Shown: positions 43,801-53,599 of the stretch, piece after piece | How the letters are laid out: every line of letters begins with the position of its first letter | How positions within the stretch are numbered: the first letter of the stretch is position 1 | From: Diphasiastrum complanatum | Lineage: Eukaryota; Streptophyta; Lycopodiopsida; Lycopodiales; Lycopodiaceae | Assembly (NCBI GenBank): GCA_029204225.1 | Contig: CM055104.1 | Span: forward strand, 55,430,538-55,494,537 | Direction: 5' to 3' | DNA: 64,000 nt | Position numbers and translations under genes: made by a program | Notes under the pieces: generated by a model | Told to the model about the DNA's origin: nothing | Seen by the model: only the letters and a program-made list of their open reading frames with translations | Database searches by the model: none

Positions 43801-43988
43801 TGTTTCTCTCTTTTCATCTGTATTCTGGATACGTATGTGCTTTTGGGTGACGTGGTTTCTTATTTGATGTGACCTCCATAATTTGACTAAGCATTCCTAT
43901 GTGTTTGTTATGCGAAATGCAATGAGGGGCCTGATGCCTGGTATTATGTTGTTTATGGCAGACTGAAACAAAACGGCGGAAAAGGTAG
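24138..43988 (+). CDS. EBS: EBS/SHL-type BAH-PHD histone reader
   Basis: Five coding exons (24138-24210, 24355-24697, 24836-24904, 43483-43621, 43962-43988) give 216 residues with consensus GT-AG junctions. Residues 12-25 ([15 protein letters not shown]) and the BAH domain (about 26-139, with [18 protein letters not shown]) match Arabidopsis EBS. The aromatic trio Y41, W62 and Y64 has the spacing of the EBS H3K27me3 cage. The PHD finger (140-186) has all eight ligands C141, C143, C156, C159, H164, C167, C183 and C186. The tail ends TKRRKR, a likely nuclear signal. In Arabidopsis EBS and SHL are nuclear readers of H3K27me3 (BAH) and H3K4me2/3 (PHD) that repress floral genes; the same role is inferred here. 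EBS fits better than SHL because of the N-terminal wording. The third intron is about 18.6 kb and full of retroelements. Confidence 0.95.
24355..24697 (+). CDS. EBS: EBS exon 2 (BAH domain)
   Basis: Acceptor CTGTAG at 24349-24354 and donor GT-GTAAGA at 24698. It encodes residues 25-138 and two bases of V139, essentially the whole BAH domain, with no interruption. Confidence 0.96.
24836..24904 (+). CDS. EBS: EBS exon 3 (first half of PHD finger)
   Basis: Acceptor TTCTGCAG and donor TG-GTAAAT. It codes [17 protein letters not shown] through K-D and two bases of W162. Confidence 0.95.
25584..26147 (+). repeat. 5' LTR of the chromovirus
   Basis: Starts TGTCACAT and matches the LTR at 32611-33067 along its length. 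It carries AATAAA at 26072-26077 in the same sense as EBS, about 1.2 kb after the exon 3 donor. Confidence 0.8.
25756..25851. repeat. 96-bp segment with 10-bp inverted ends in the 5' LTR
   Basis: AAGTAGGAGG (25756-25765) and CCTCCTACTT (25842-25851) are exact inverted repeats. The sister LTR at 32611 lacks the segment. It may be a small MITE-like insertion. Confidence 0.55.
26797..29061 (-). mobile_element. Gypsy LTR retrotransposon fragment nested in the chromovirus
   Basis: On the - strand: reverse transcriptase with [23 protein letters not shown] and SKCEFF (about 28620-28830), RNase H debris, the integrase finger ([21 protein letters not shown]; 27661-27924), polypurine tract AAGGAGGAGGGAAAG (reverse of 27132-27147) and an LTR at about 26797-27130. 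The 5' end, with gag and 5' LTR, is absent. A 120-bp part of the reverse-transcriptase region occurs twice (28571-28689 and 28942-29061). Broken in several places. Confidence 0.8.
26918..26949. repeat. 13-bp perfect inverted repeat in the Gypsy LTR
   Basis: ATTATATCTACCT (26918-26930) and its exact reverse complement (26937-26949) are separated by TCTCCT. Confidence 0.95.
31396..31933. mobile_element. Tourist-like MITE (PIF/Harbinger type)
   Basis: A 538-bp non-coding block interrupts the integrase region of the chromovirus. Its ends are imperfect inverted repeats (GGGCCATTTCACACTA on the left, GGGTTGGTTTCACATTA reading inward from the right). The 3-bp duplication TAA flanks it (31393-31395 and 31934-31936), the target duplication type of Harbinger/Tourist elements. 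Further inverted text (CTTGGCAAGT and ACTTGCCAAG) lies inside. No transposase frame is present, so it is non-autonomous. Confidence 0.7.
32611..33067 (+). repeat. 3' LTR of the chromovirus
   Basis: It directly follows the polypurine tract, starts TGTCACATGTACTTTG, and has AATAAA at 32992-32997. Confidence 0.82.
33283..38193 (-). mobile_element. Copia LTR retrotransposon in the EBS intron
   Basis: Read right to left: 5' LTR part (37892-38193), tRNA-Met-like primer site directly before 37892, leader with a short (CT)n run (37839-37866), gag (36810-37142, [20 protein letters not shown]), zinc knuckle [11 protein letters not shown] with a lysine-rich stretch ahead of it, protease [14 protein letters not shown], integrase ([16 protein letters not shown]-like text near 36000, [12 protein letters not shown] region), [19 protein letters not shown], reverse transcriptase ([16 protein letters not shown], 34292-34483), RNase H (33741-34130), polypurine tract near 33530 and 3' LTR (about 33283-33528). 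It is the most complete Copia here, but broken by several changes and with unequal LTRs. Confidence 0.85.
38194..38862. repeat. Diverged direct duplication flanking a TTCCGGAA-rich block
   Basis: A stretch at about 38200-38375 and another at about 38622-38800 are similar (GGATTCAAGATTGATCGTTA and related wording in both). Between them an AT-rich core is bordered by palindromic GTTCCGGAAC text (38570-38616) and GTTCTGACC / GGTCGGAAC (38429-38474). GTACTACGTA-like wording occurs three times around the borders. No gene. Confidence 0.6.
38863..39521 (+). repeat. 5' LTR, TG...CA, diverged family member
   Basis: A 659-bp LTR alignable with 14122-14819 (-) and 19855-20555 (+) but much more diverged. 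It includes the shared words CACACGTGTG and TTTATGGTCCT. Confidence 0.75.
38863..41930 (+). mobile_element. Copia LTR retrotransposon, 5' part
   Basis: Parts: 5' LTR (38863-39521, starts TGTGAAAAATTGTC), leader, gag (from about 40270; includes [20 protein letters not shown]), zinc-knuckle region ([11 protein letters not shown] near 40930), protease region ([17 protein letters not shown], 41087-41434), and an integrase to reverse-transcriptase linker ([12 protein letters not shown] near 41708-41745). Gag and protease are close to those of the - strand element at 6141-14819. The 3' part with most of pol and the 3' LTR is absent. Broken by several changes. Confidence 0.8.
41931..43482 (+). other. 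Remaining EBS intron sequence, no gene recognised
   Basis: Only short chance-sized frames are present. The last part (about 43380-43482) is T-rich and leads to the exon 4 acceptor. Confidence 0.5.
43483..43621 (+). CDS. EBS: EBS exon 4 (second half of PHD finger)
   Basis: Acceptor CTTCTGCAG ends at 43482 and donor AAG-GTAAGT follows 43621. It completes W162 and codes [15 protein letters not shown] and FFCPDC, supplying the last four zinc ligands. Confidence 0.95.
43962..43988 (+). CDS. EBS: EBS exon 5
   Basis: Eight codons (TETKRRKR) and the TAG stop, after acceptor ATGGCAG. The basic end matches EBS homologues. Confidence 0.9.
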   Translation, partial: TETKRRKR

Positions 43989-44672
43989 AATTTGTATTGT
44001 ACCTAGACTGACCTAGAGATGTCAGGTAGTTTGGATGTAGATGTGAGGACGTGAAGGCAGTCTAGATAGAAACTTGAAATGAAGAAAAGCGATATCGAAT
44101 GAAATGATCGGTTATTACAATTTCTCTTTTACAAAAAGAAAGAAACCTGTATTAGAGTTGCCATGCTGTATTCACCTGAATTTTGCCTTCAGTGGTGTTC
44201 ATTTCGTTTTGAGCACGCAGCATCATCAGAAAGTCGCTTTACTTTATGCTGCACTGTAGAATTTTGTTGGAGAGGAGTCGAGTCAGTGCCATAATATATG
44301 TTCATGGTTGTTAATGAAAGTGCAAGGTTTAGCATGACCTGTATTAATGTGGCTATGTAAATGCCTCTTGTTTAAACTGACACTATGGTGGATTTGCGTG
44401 ACTGTGATATAGTACCTTAACTTTCAGAAACGTTCTTTTGCGTGTAATATTTAGCAGATGACTTGGGAGAAATATCAAAACGCAGCATACCAAGCTTTGC
44501 ATTTTAAGCCAATGTTTCTTTTGCATTCAGTTTAAAAAATTGTTTTTTTCTAAATATCTATGGCCAAATTTTGTACACAGGTTATATCTATTCATCTATC
44601 TGATATATATTCATCTATCTAAGTTGCCTTGGAACGACGTTCTGGAACGTTGGAATGACAAAAATAATCTAA
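43989..44672 (+). other. EBS 3' UTR and downstream flank
   Basis: Sequence after the TAG stop. It contains several TGTAA/AATAAT-type words but no single clear poly-A site. The transcript end cannot be fixed. Confidence 0.4.
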
Positions 44673-44846
44673 GTTTTTTTTATGTACTGCCAGTGAGACC
44701 CAATTAGGAGATGCGCAAACTAGGAGCATTAGTAGGTGTCAAAATCTAAGGAATTCTATTGTTTTTTATATACTGCCAGTGAGACCAAATTAGGAGATGC
44801 GCAAACTAGGAGCATTAGTAGGTGTCAAAATCTAAGGAATTCTATT
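44673..44846. repeat. Tandem duplication, unit about 87 bp
   Basis: Copy 1 (44673-44760) and copy 2 (44761-44846) are nearly identical, each running from GTTTTTTTA to GAATTCTATT, with only a few differences. The event is recent. Confidence 0.95.
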
Positions 44847-45426
44847 GTACGCAGAGCATTATGTCAAGTTAGTGACTCCTTGTCATGCCTTCTCATCGAT
44901 ATCAAAGCCAAAGCTTGTATGCTAAAAATCTGGAGTGTTGAGAAAGGAGTGCTACCAAGAGAGGAAATTAAACCTCACAAGGATCAAGTTTTGTTGCTTT
45001 GGAATTTGGATTAAGCTTGCTTCAATTACTAGTAATTGCTCTTTCAGTATGTGTTAAAGAACATGTTACTTTGCATGATGTGCAACAAGGTACGACTCGG
45101 TAGAAGAATTCCCAACAAGACTTAAAGTTTGTTAGAACATCTACACGTGCATGGATATTGGTCCCATATCTATGTTTTGTAGATGTACCAGGGTCATTCA
45201 ATGCTTCGCGCGATCCAAAGATGTAGCAAAGCAAACTTGGTTTCTATGCAACTACATGTATTATTTAGTATACCTGTCACTGTTTCTTTTAACTTTCTAG
45301 GCTTTTTTCTTCTCCCAAAGACAAAAATATACAAAGAAAACTTCAAAAAAAAAATGTTTTGCTTCAGAACGACCTAAATTTCGGAACCGTTCGAAAGGTA
45401 GCATTTTGGTACACGATGCATCTATG

Positions 45427-45447
45427 CTCTCTCTCTCTCTCTATATG

Positions 45448-45481
<34 letters not shown>
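45427..45481. repeat. Compound (CT)n(TA)n(CA)n microsatellite
   Basis: Adjacent CT, TA and CA runs. Confidence 0.97.
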
Positions 45482-45689
45482 TAGTGTATTTATGTATAGA
45501 TAAATAATTAAATATATATATATAGATATCATAATTGCATGCCACGTTTTGGAATGGGTTTTGGATTGTGTTCTAGAAATGTTTCGGAAGACCCAATTAG
45601 GGTTTCTTGGATTGGGTTGAAACTTTTATTTGTTGTTTAATGGTTTTTGAATGTATTTTTTTACCTATTATTCAAGTTGGTATCATAGA

Positions 45690-45800
45690 TGCACCGAATC
45701 GTGATTTGCTGGGTCTGGGAGTCGCAATTCGCTACCCAGAATCGCAAAAAAAAAAGTTTTTTTTTTTTGAAAAATAGTTTATGGCTGAAATTTTTTTAGG
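45690..45800. repeat. Relative of the 6040-6140 palindromic repeat
   Basis: GAATCG words, a poly-A/poly-T pair and AAATTTTTTTAGGGG match the arrangement at 6040-6140. Confidence 0.5.
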
Positions 45801-46060
45801 GGATCAATGGTCAAACCAGCGTTTTGCCTCTCAGAAGTGCAGTAGATGAGGCACAAACAGATCTTATTTTTAGTAGCTATCCGATTGTCATTTGCTCTGG
45901 TTTTTAGTAAATGTTAATGCTATAGTTTGGACTATCAACTGTATGGATGATGATCACTTTTGCAATCATTTCACTAGAGATGTGAGTGTAATGTACATAC
46001 AGTTGGGGGCATAAATATTGGGCCCTTCTCGGTGGCATTTGGACCCCATTTTTATCTACA

Positions 46061-46235
46061 GGGGGGCGGTAGCACATTTATCTACAATGTCTATATAGCA
46101 GGAAGCTCTAGGGGGTTCGGGGGGCAGTATTCCCCGGGGAAACAGGGGGTCCGGGGGGCGGTAGCTCCCCGGTGGGAGTTTTGGCGGGCAACGCCCCCCA
46201 ACGGTGGGGTCCGTGGGCTGCCGGTAGACCCCGGC
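46061..46235. other. GC-rich island with G-runs
   Basis: About 175 bp of strongly GC-rich sequence in AT-rich surroundings, with repeated GGGGGTYCGGGGGGC wording. Four or more G-runs at 46111-46158 could form a G-quadruplex. It lies just before the left flank of the gag-only element and may be leader sequence of the Copia element that hosts it. Confidence 0.6.
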
Positions 46236-46410
46236 CTCGACAGTAAGGCCTCTTCATGATTTGGCCTTCCAACTCCCCGAGTGAAAACACACTTTTTGGT
46301 GTTTCAATGCAACCTCCTCAGGCTCGGAATGGAATTCCATTGCTCTATACACAAACAAAAATCAGAAATCAGAAGAGATCTCCAAAGTTAGATTCTTCTG
46401 ACAGAAAGAA

Positions 46411-46563
46411 TGTAGTGTCGGTCGTAGTATAAGGTTCGTCGCTGGGAGCGCAACCTCGCCTTCACCTGCATAGCACACAAAGAGAGAGAAGAGAGAGAAA
46501 ATGCCTAGGTTGAGAGAGGCTTTGGAGGCCCGAGCACCTTCCCAAAGCTATTCACACCCAACC

Positions 46564-46637
<74 letters not shown>

Positions 46638-48454
46638 ACTAACAAGATTTCACATAGTCCCTCTTGACAAGTCAAGACCAAACCCTTTGAACCCTTCAAT
46701 TTATAGCATAACAGGTAAAAATGCAGCTGTATAAAGTATAACATGACAGAGTACCATAAAGCGAAGCAAGTTCTAAGACACCCAGCTGTTACCTACCACC
46801 ATTCCACACAAAAAAACCGCACAAGTTAGTCGCGTGAAGAAGACAAGTGTCATGGCTGAGCATCAGTTGTTATCCATGTCCGAAACAAGATTCACTCAGC
46901 TAAATTGCATTTATAAAAAATACGTCCAATCTTCCCAATCATTTACTTCATTACTAAGCAATACATTCTGCCCTTTAACGAAGCCGTATCAGGGCACAAG
47001 CCATACTGATCAGTACAAGAGCAAAAAAAATGTATTAGGTTCACATTTACATTTTACATGTAAGCAACTATCCTTCACTATCCTGATGGTCAGAGAAATG
47101 ACTATGGTCACAGCGTTAGGTACTAGAGTAATCGTATTTCGAGAGTCCAAACACCGAACAACTTGTGCAAATCCATGCCATTCAAGTGTACCATTGTCAA
47201 GCTCTATATGAGTACGTGACTTTACAAACAACAATGGGACACAGGATGCAAGCGAACTTAGTTAAAAAAATATTCAAACTCATGTCTACTTTAACGTACA
47301 TAAGATCAGATTTCTGTAACTTCATTAGTTACTACTTTTAAAGGAAGAAATTTTAGAATTATAATGCAAGGATAAGACTTCCTATAGTAACGAATAGGGC
47401 TACCCACCGTATTGGTGTAGTTTCGTATAGCATCGTACCTGAATGATAGACGAAGTTATCTCTTGCAAATTATCCATCTTCAGCTATTTTAACAAATCAC
47501 CTACGTGCTAGAAGAATCCAACCGAAAGTATTGTGTTAAGCGTATAGTACTTCTATCACCCTCATAGTCTTTAGCACTAGTTAACCCATCATTTAGCCGT
47601 AGATTACTAGCTTATCATTCAACTTTATTCAAGAGCAATTGCTTCCCCACAATACCCACATCATACAGATATTCATGTTCTGTGCATACGTCTTCTTAGG
47701 AAGAAATACTCACACCAAGCTTCTTTTACGTTTACACTTCTTAGAGGTCATTCTACTCTTAATCAGAGGCAACGAACTATCATACAATCATAGCAATCAT
47801 CCAGAGCATCCAATCATAGCAAGCTACAGCCCATGGAGTAGCAGGAATGCTCTTATCAATAACATATATGTATCCATCAGTGCTATCTCTGGAAAGCATA
47901 AGCAAGGCCAACGGTCCATCGCACTTTCTCAATCCTTACATGCTGTAAAATGCGTGGAAATATGTATGCATGCAAGGCCATGCTTCGTCGCTATAGTAAC
48001 ATGGATTTCACACTAAAAAAAGAGCGTTGGCCAGCAGCCCATTCCGCTATACAAATAGCGCTGGCAAGCGACTTCTTATCAACAAAAAATAGTGCTATTT
48101 ATGGTATACACCTGGATGGCTATCAGCGCCAACCAAAACTCAATTCTTGGTAGAAAAAATACTTGTAAAGGTGCCCACTATTGCTCCTTGAGGTAGCGTT
48201 TGCTTGTAAGAATGCCGAATCACAGTTTTGCAAGTCACAACTTGCTACTACACAACGGTAATCACAGCAAGTTGTAAGCATCCAATCATAATCATAAAGC
48301 ACAGTGCACAACCTTTAGTATCAACGAGCTAGCATTCCTCATACCGTTCTCACCTTAGGTTGCAGTATCGTTCACATGATTGCACATCCCGTAGCATTTA
48401 CGAGTACTCTTCTTCGATTGCAATCACCGTACAGAAAAGCACCAGTAGAGCAGG

Positions 48455-48517
<63 letters not shown>

Positions 48518-48834
48518 CAATAAAGTATGAGGGAAAGTGAATAGGGTTTTGTGACTTCCCTCTTTATAGTACTAGAGGACACTTAGGTGTACTAAGTGCA
48601 AATTGCTGCTCACTGTTAGATTGACCGTTCAAAATGTGCACAGATCTTGGCCCTTGGAAAGATTACCAACTTTCCCACCATTTTTTTTAAAAAACTTTTT
48701 TTCATAAGTGAGATCTTCTATCATAGCAAGACATTTTTTCTACGTCCCGACAAGTAAATATGGTTAGTACGCGACATTTGCATTCTACAGAGGTTTGTGA
48801 AGCAAATAGAGTGGTATATGTACGTAACAGAGCC

Positions 48835-48905
<71 letters not shown>

Positions 48906-49375
48906 AAAGTGAAATTAGCAGAGTTTTATTAAGAAAAAGATGGAAGATACAATACAAAGAAAATGGCTCTCTCTTATAGATTTTAGAGGTGAGTCTCCTT
49001 CACTCTGATTGGCCACTTCATTGAGACAAGGATTCTAATCCAATTTTTTCAAATAAACACAACTTAAATCTAATGGTGCTAAGAAAGCACAAGGGCACTC
49101 ACATGATTCATGTGAGTTCTAATTTGGGTCCTTTTAGCTTTTTTATTTACAACTTGACTTAGCTAGCCTCTAATGTAATTTTAGAGTCTTAAACCCCTAG
49201 TCTCTTATTCTTAGGAATTACAACTTGCTACTTGTGCTCATTAGGTTGGGCTTATACGCGCAGGATGCCAGTGCCCTCGCACTTATTACTCTACTTGTAT
49301 AGTACTGTGGTGGGCCCACTTGGCAAGCCTTGGCCAACAGTAGTTTTTGTGGTGGGAGCCACTAGGCGCCCAATA
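46411..49375 (-). repeat. 3' LTR of the gag-only element, with an insertion
   Basis: The LTR halves 46411-46635 and 48837-49375 match the 5' LTR. Between them, at the GA tract, lies unrelated sequence (46636-48836). Confidence 0.85.
46636..48836 (-). repeat. TATA/(CT)n repeat unit (copy 2) inserted in an LTR
   Basis: On the - strand there is TATAAAGAGG near 48565, then a (CT)n tract (48459-48515), an exon-like stretch, and AAG-GTGAGAACGG near 48350, which resembles a splice donor. The order and part of the sequence match 2791-4316. Both ends fall in GA tracts of the LTR, so the usual target duplication cannot be read. No protein is recognised. Confidence 0.55.
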
Positions 49376-49560
49376 GTATTCCCCACCTAAAGAGGTGCCG
49401 ATCCCACGACACCTGCCTGCATTTGATGTGGAAGAGAGCTGTCGACACGTTTATTGTTGGTGATGAGCTACTTCAGAAAAAGCGTGGATAAGTGATCGCT
49501 TACATAAAATCTGAGGCTTTATTGGCTATTGATCAGCAAGAACCTAGGCTTGCCAGATTT

Positions 49561-51420
49561 TCAATAATACCCATAAGGGTCTGGTGGCCATCCCTGATAG
49601 CCTTGTTCATCGACAAATGGGTAGTCGACACCAACTATCAGAGGATTCCAAGATAAGGTTGGTTGAGATTGTTTATCATAGACTGGCACAACTGCTCCCA
49701 GTGGCATTGTCGTGCGATCACTCAATTGGTATTGCGGATAGGACATGGTTGGTTGACTACTTAGTCTATCCAAGTGCTCATGATAAGCTTGCACTTGAAG
49801 ACTTTCTTCAGCAGTCAATAGTACCGCTTGAGAGCAAGGCCTTGATACCTTAAGCGCTGGCTCTTGTTGGACTGAAGGCCTGTTTGGGCTTGGATTCCCT
49901 GGATTTGGCCTTTGAAGTATTGTTACACCCGGATTTAGCATTGGTTTGGGGTTCTGTTGCATTGGGGAACAATCAGACCTTGGTTGAAACTTGCTTGTTG
50001 AGGGACAATCATCAACCTTAGTCTTTCCCTTGTCAGTGCACTTCCCATATGAAGGCTGCGTGAGTGCGCTTTCCCTTGGATCTTGTGCTGAACTGCCTTC
50101 AAGTCGCTCCATTGGCACAGGTTCCATTTGTAATTTATCACTAAGAAATCTGTGCATTGATTGCGCCAAGAGTCCTAATAGAACCTGCCGGACTTCCTTG
50201 GTTGCCAATTTCTTGACTTCCTCAGCTATCAATGGCTTGAGAGATTGTACCAGCTCTGTCTTCTGTGATGGTGTTACTTGTTTGCCCGAGGGTATCTCTG
50301 TGTACTTTGGGACTTTTGTCAGATTGTCGTCTTCCTCACTTGTTTCATAACCCGGTGGCACTAGGATTTTTCGTTTATAGTGCATTCTATCGACAGGTGG
50401 AATGGTCACCACAGGTGCATGTTGGTCTACATAAGCCAAATGCCTCCTATCTAATTGTGGATTGCGCATTGGACAATCTCGGCATGGATGGTTAACTCCG
50501 CATTGTGAACATCCGGGCTCGAATGTTGATGGATCCCCTCGATGTGGACATTCGGCTCGACGATGTTTTCCTCCACATCCATAGCACCTTACTGAGTGCA
50601 GTATGCCATCACCTCAAAGTTGATAGGCATACACCGGTAACAGATGCGACTTAGGATCTCCCACAAAATAGACTGGTAGGCTATTATGGTCCTCCATTGA
50701 GTTCGGTGACATGCAAGATGATATGACCAATACTTCCACCTTGCCACTGATTGTTGAAGAAACTCGCGATCTAGATGGATCAATTTGACATCCATCCCTT
50801 CGGTGAGCTCATTGTCAGCTTGATTATGCTTGTGACCTTTGAACCTCTGGATCTTGCCGTCGAACTTGCTACTCTGCATTTTGCCTTTGTAAGAAGTGCA
50901 GATTCTTGATTGGACATCTTGTAATTGGATGATCGCCGAAGCAGTATGTACATTTGTCCTTCTCAAGAAACTGAATTGCATGAGCATAATCTTGTTGACA
51001 ACTTGAAGTGCAAGGTTTTTGGTCTTCTTCTGCATTCGATCTGTTTGACTCTGTTGCACTCCCTGATGATTCGTAGCCTTCCCTTGTCTGCTCGACTAGC
51101 ATGAACTCTTTAGACTTTTCTGATTCCCCATCCGATATTTATGCGTTTGGATAGGAGTGATCTACTCTCTTCTTCAAGATAAGATTCTCCATAATGACAA
51201 CATCTTGACAGATTTGTGGCGATGAAGTGTAGGATGCAAACTTCTTCATACCAGATTTCATCTTGTCGAGTAATCCGATATAGTAGTTTTGCATTATGGT
51301 CTCTGGGCTCAGTAGATCAATACCTTTTACCAGATTGAACATTCATCTGGTGTATTGTTGAACTGTCTCATCAGGAAACATTTGAAATGAAACTAATCTC
51401 ACAAACTCGGTAGTCATGGC
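49561..51420 (-). CDS. Gag region of the gag-only element
   Basis: The N-terminal part (VRLVSFQMFPDETVQQYTRM; 51139-51420) reads like a retrotransposon gag core. Three zinc knuckles of the form CX2CX3HX4C follow: 50914-50952 (CTYCFGDHPITRC), 50548-50586 (CYGCGGKHRRAEC) and 50473-50511 (CSQCGVNHPCRDC). A 302-codon open frame (50469 to 49561) then gives a Pro/Gln-rich tail ending PPDPYGYY just before the polypurine tract. It is a structural protein for particle assembly and RNA binding. It looks broken into a few frames. Confidence 0.7.
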
Positions 51421-52301
51421 TGGAATGCAGTATTATCGTGATGTACGTAATTGCTTCAAGGGTTGTACAACTGTGGTGTCCCACTTGTTTTTTTTTTTTT
51501 CAAACTAAGAAACCAAGGACAATAAAAAAGACAGGAGAGAGGTGGGTGAATAAATGGTAATAGATGGTTGTTATCTTAGAATACTGATGGAGGAAAAGAT
51601 AGATGCATGTAATGATATGAAAAGGATGAAGGTTGAGCTGATGGAGATGGAGATGAAAACACAGATGGAGACGGTATAAAAAATGATTTTTTTTCTTCAA
51701 CAAGGCTGGGAATTAACTCTCGCCCCCATCACAGTAGTTGAATCAAGATCTGATAAAACTTTTCCAGAGACCTGCGAGGGTTAGTTTTGAGCCGGCTGTC
51801 AAAAATTGAAGATTTTTGCTAGAATCGAGCACTTTTTAGGACTGTTTTTCTAAGATTTCAAGATCCGAGTGTCTGATCTGAAACAAAGTCTGATAGTAGC
51901 TGAAACATAGTATAATTCAACTATTACCAATTTGGATTGAGTTTTGAACTGTCATATTTAGGAAATTCAAGAGAACAGGATCATTTTTAGTGTATTTTTG
52001 CCCATTTTTAGCGGTTTTTTGTGGTTTTTCTGCAATTTCTTCATATCGGAGTAGATCTAATCTTTTCCCTTCTCAAGGTAGCTGGATCTAAACTAGATCT
52101 ATTTATTATGAGGTCTTCGAAGGTTCTTGATGGACAATTTTTGCATAATCTTTAAGAAACCTAGTTTTTGAGCACTTTTCAGCACTTTGTCTTAGATCTT
52201 TCTAGATCTGTCCATTGGATCTTTACAAGGGGAGTTACCTCCCCCTCTTTTCCGTGGAGCCATAGGACAGTGGTTGTAGCACGACCCTGTAGGTCCGGTC
52301 A

Positions 52302-52930
52302 GGGAGAAAATACAATTTTTATGGGTTTTTGCACTATTTTTGGCCATTTTCTCTTAGATCCTAGAGAGAGAACCTTTTCCGAGCTGATAGTAGCCATCTA
52401 TGATACAGATTTAGCTAGATCCAGGTGGGCCAAGGTTATTTCCCTGGGGATAGGGAGAAAAAACAATTTTTATGGGTATTTGGACTATTTTTGGCAGGTT
52501 TCTCTCAGATCCTAGAGAGAGAACGTTTGCCGAGCTTATGGTAGCCTTCTCTGATATAGATCTATGTAAATCCAGGTGGGCTAAAGTTATTTCCCAGGGG
52601 ATAGAGAGAAAATACAATCTTTATGGGTTTTTTACTATTTTTGGTGGTTTTCTCTCAGATCCTAGAGAGAGAACCTTCACTGAGTTGAGAGTAGCTTTCT
52701 CTGATACAGATTTAGCTAAATCCAGGTGGGCGAAGGTTATTTCCCAGGGGATGGAGAGAAAATACAATTTTTATGGGTTTTTTTACTATTTTTGGTGGTT
52801 TTCTCTCAGATCCTAGAGAGAGAACCTTCACCGAGTTGAGAGTAGCTTCCTCTGATACAGAATTAGCTAAATCCAGGTGGGCAAAGGTTATTTCCCAGGG
52901 GATGGAGAGAACAATTTCTATGGGTTTTTT
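52302..52930. repeat. 150-bp tandem array in the leader
   Basis: Four copies and part of a fifth, with the word GATCCTAGAGAGAGAAC at 52357, 52508, 52658 and 52809 (spacings 151, 150 and 151). The near-multiple-of-three length lets a repeated open stretch run on the antisense strand; it is judged a by-product. Confidence 0.93.
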
Positions 52931-53341
52931 TGGCAATGTTTTGCAGTTTTTTCAAAAATGGTTGGGAATTAACCTTCGCCGACTTTTATGTAGGTTCTGA
53001 ACAGTGTCCAAAAGGTACTGTCAAAGGGGCGAAAGTTAGTTGTGGAGCAGACAGTTATTGCCTCTAATATATTTTTCCCGCCTATTTTCCCACCAAAAAC
53101 AGATCTTTCAAGGTTTTCTGATTTTTTTGTTTGTTTGTTTGTTTTTTTTTTTTCTCTAGCAAGAGTTGTTCTAATCTACAGTTCTAACACTAATCCACAC
53201 CCCACTAACTCTAATCCACACTAACTACCACTAACAAGCTAAAAAACTCGATTTGTTGTGATGAAAAATGAAGGGAAAAGAAGAGAGTAGAGTGAGAGAA
53301 GGAAAAGTGATGTCTATGTCGGCTAAGGCAAGTGTTGGCGC

Positions 53342-53359
53342 TCCCCGGCGACGGCGCCA
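53342..53359 (-). other. tRNA-Asp-type primer-binding site
   Basis: TGGCGCCGTCGCCGGGGA on the - strand, one base from the LTR. Confidence 0.85.
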
Positions 53360-53360
53360 C

Positions 53361-53513
53361 TATAGTGTCAGTTGTAGTATGGGGTTTGTCGCTGAGAGCG
53401 CAACCTCGCCTTCACCTGCATAGCACACAAAGAGAGAGAAGAGAGAGAAAATGCCTAGGTTGAGAGAGGCTTTGGAGGCCCAAGCACCTTCCCAAAGCTA
53501 TTCACACCCAACC

Positions 53514-53599
<86 letters not shown>

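Larger units (their letters stand above)
44847..46029. other. Intergenic DNA, no gene recognised
   Basis: The stretch contains a compound (CT)n(TA)n(CA)n microsatellite (45427-45481), GGAACG-type short repeats, and the poly-T palindromic repeat at about 45690-45800. Confidence 0.5.

Noticed and set aside
24138-43988. SHL rather than EBS as the gene identity
   Set aside because: The wording [22 protein letters not shown] and [10 protein letters not shown] is closer to EBS than to SHL, and the protein lacks the SHL-type tail.
46032-46259. Gly/Pro-rich 75-codon frame
   Set aside because: It is open because of GC-rich repeat composition; no start context or conserved pattern is visible.
49584-50495. 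Several + strand open frames of 76-119 codons
   Set aside because: They are antisense shadows of the long gag frame on the other strand.
52302-52930. CRISPR-like regular repeats
   Set aside because: The units are contiguous 150-bp tandem repeats without spacers, in plant DNA.
52472-53000. Open frames made of repeated 50-residue units on the + strand
   Set aside because: They arise from the 150-bp tandem array in a retroelement leader, antisense to the element; no independent coding signs.
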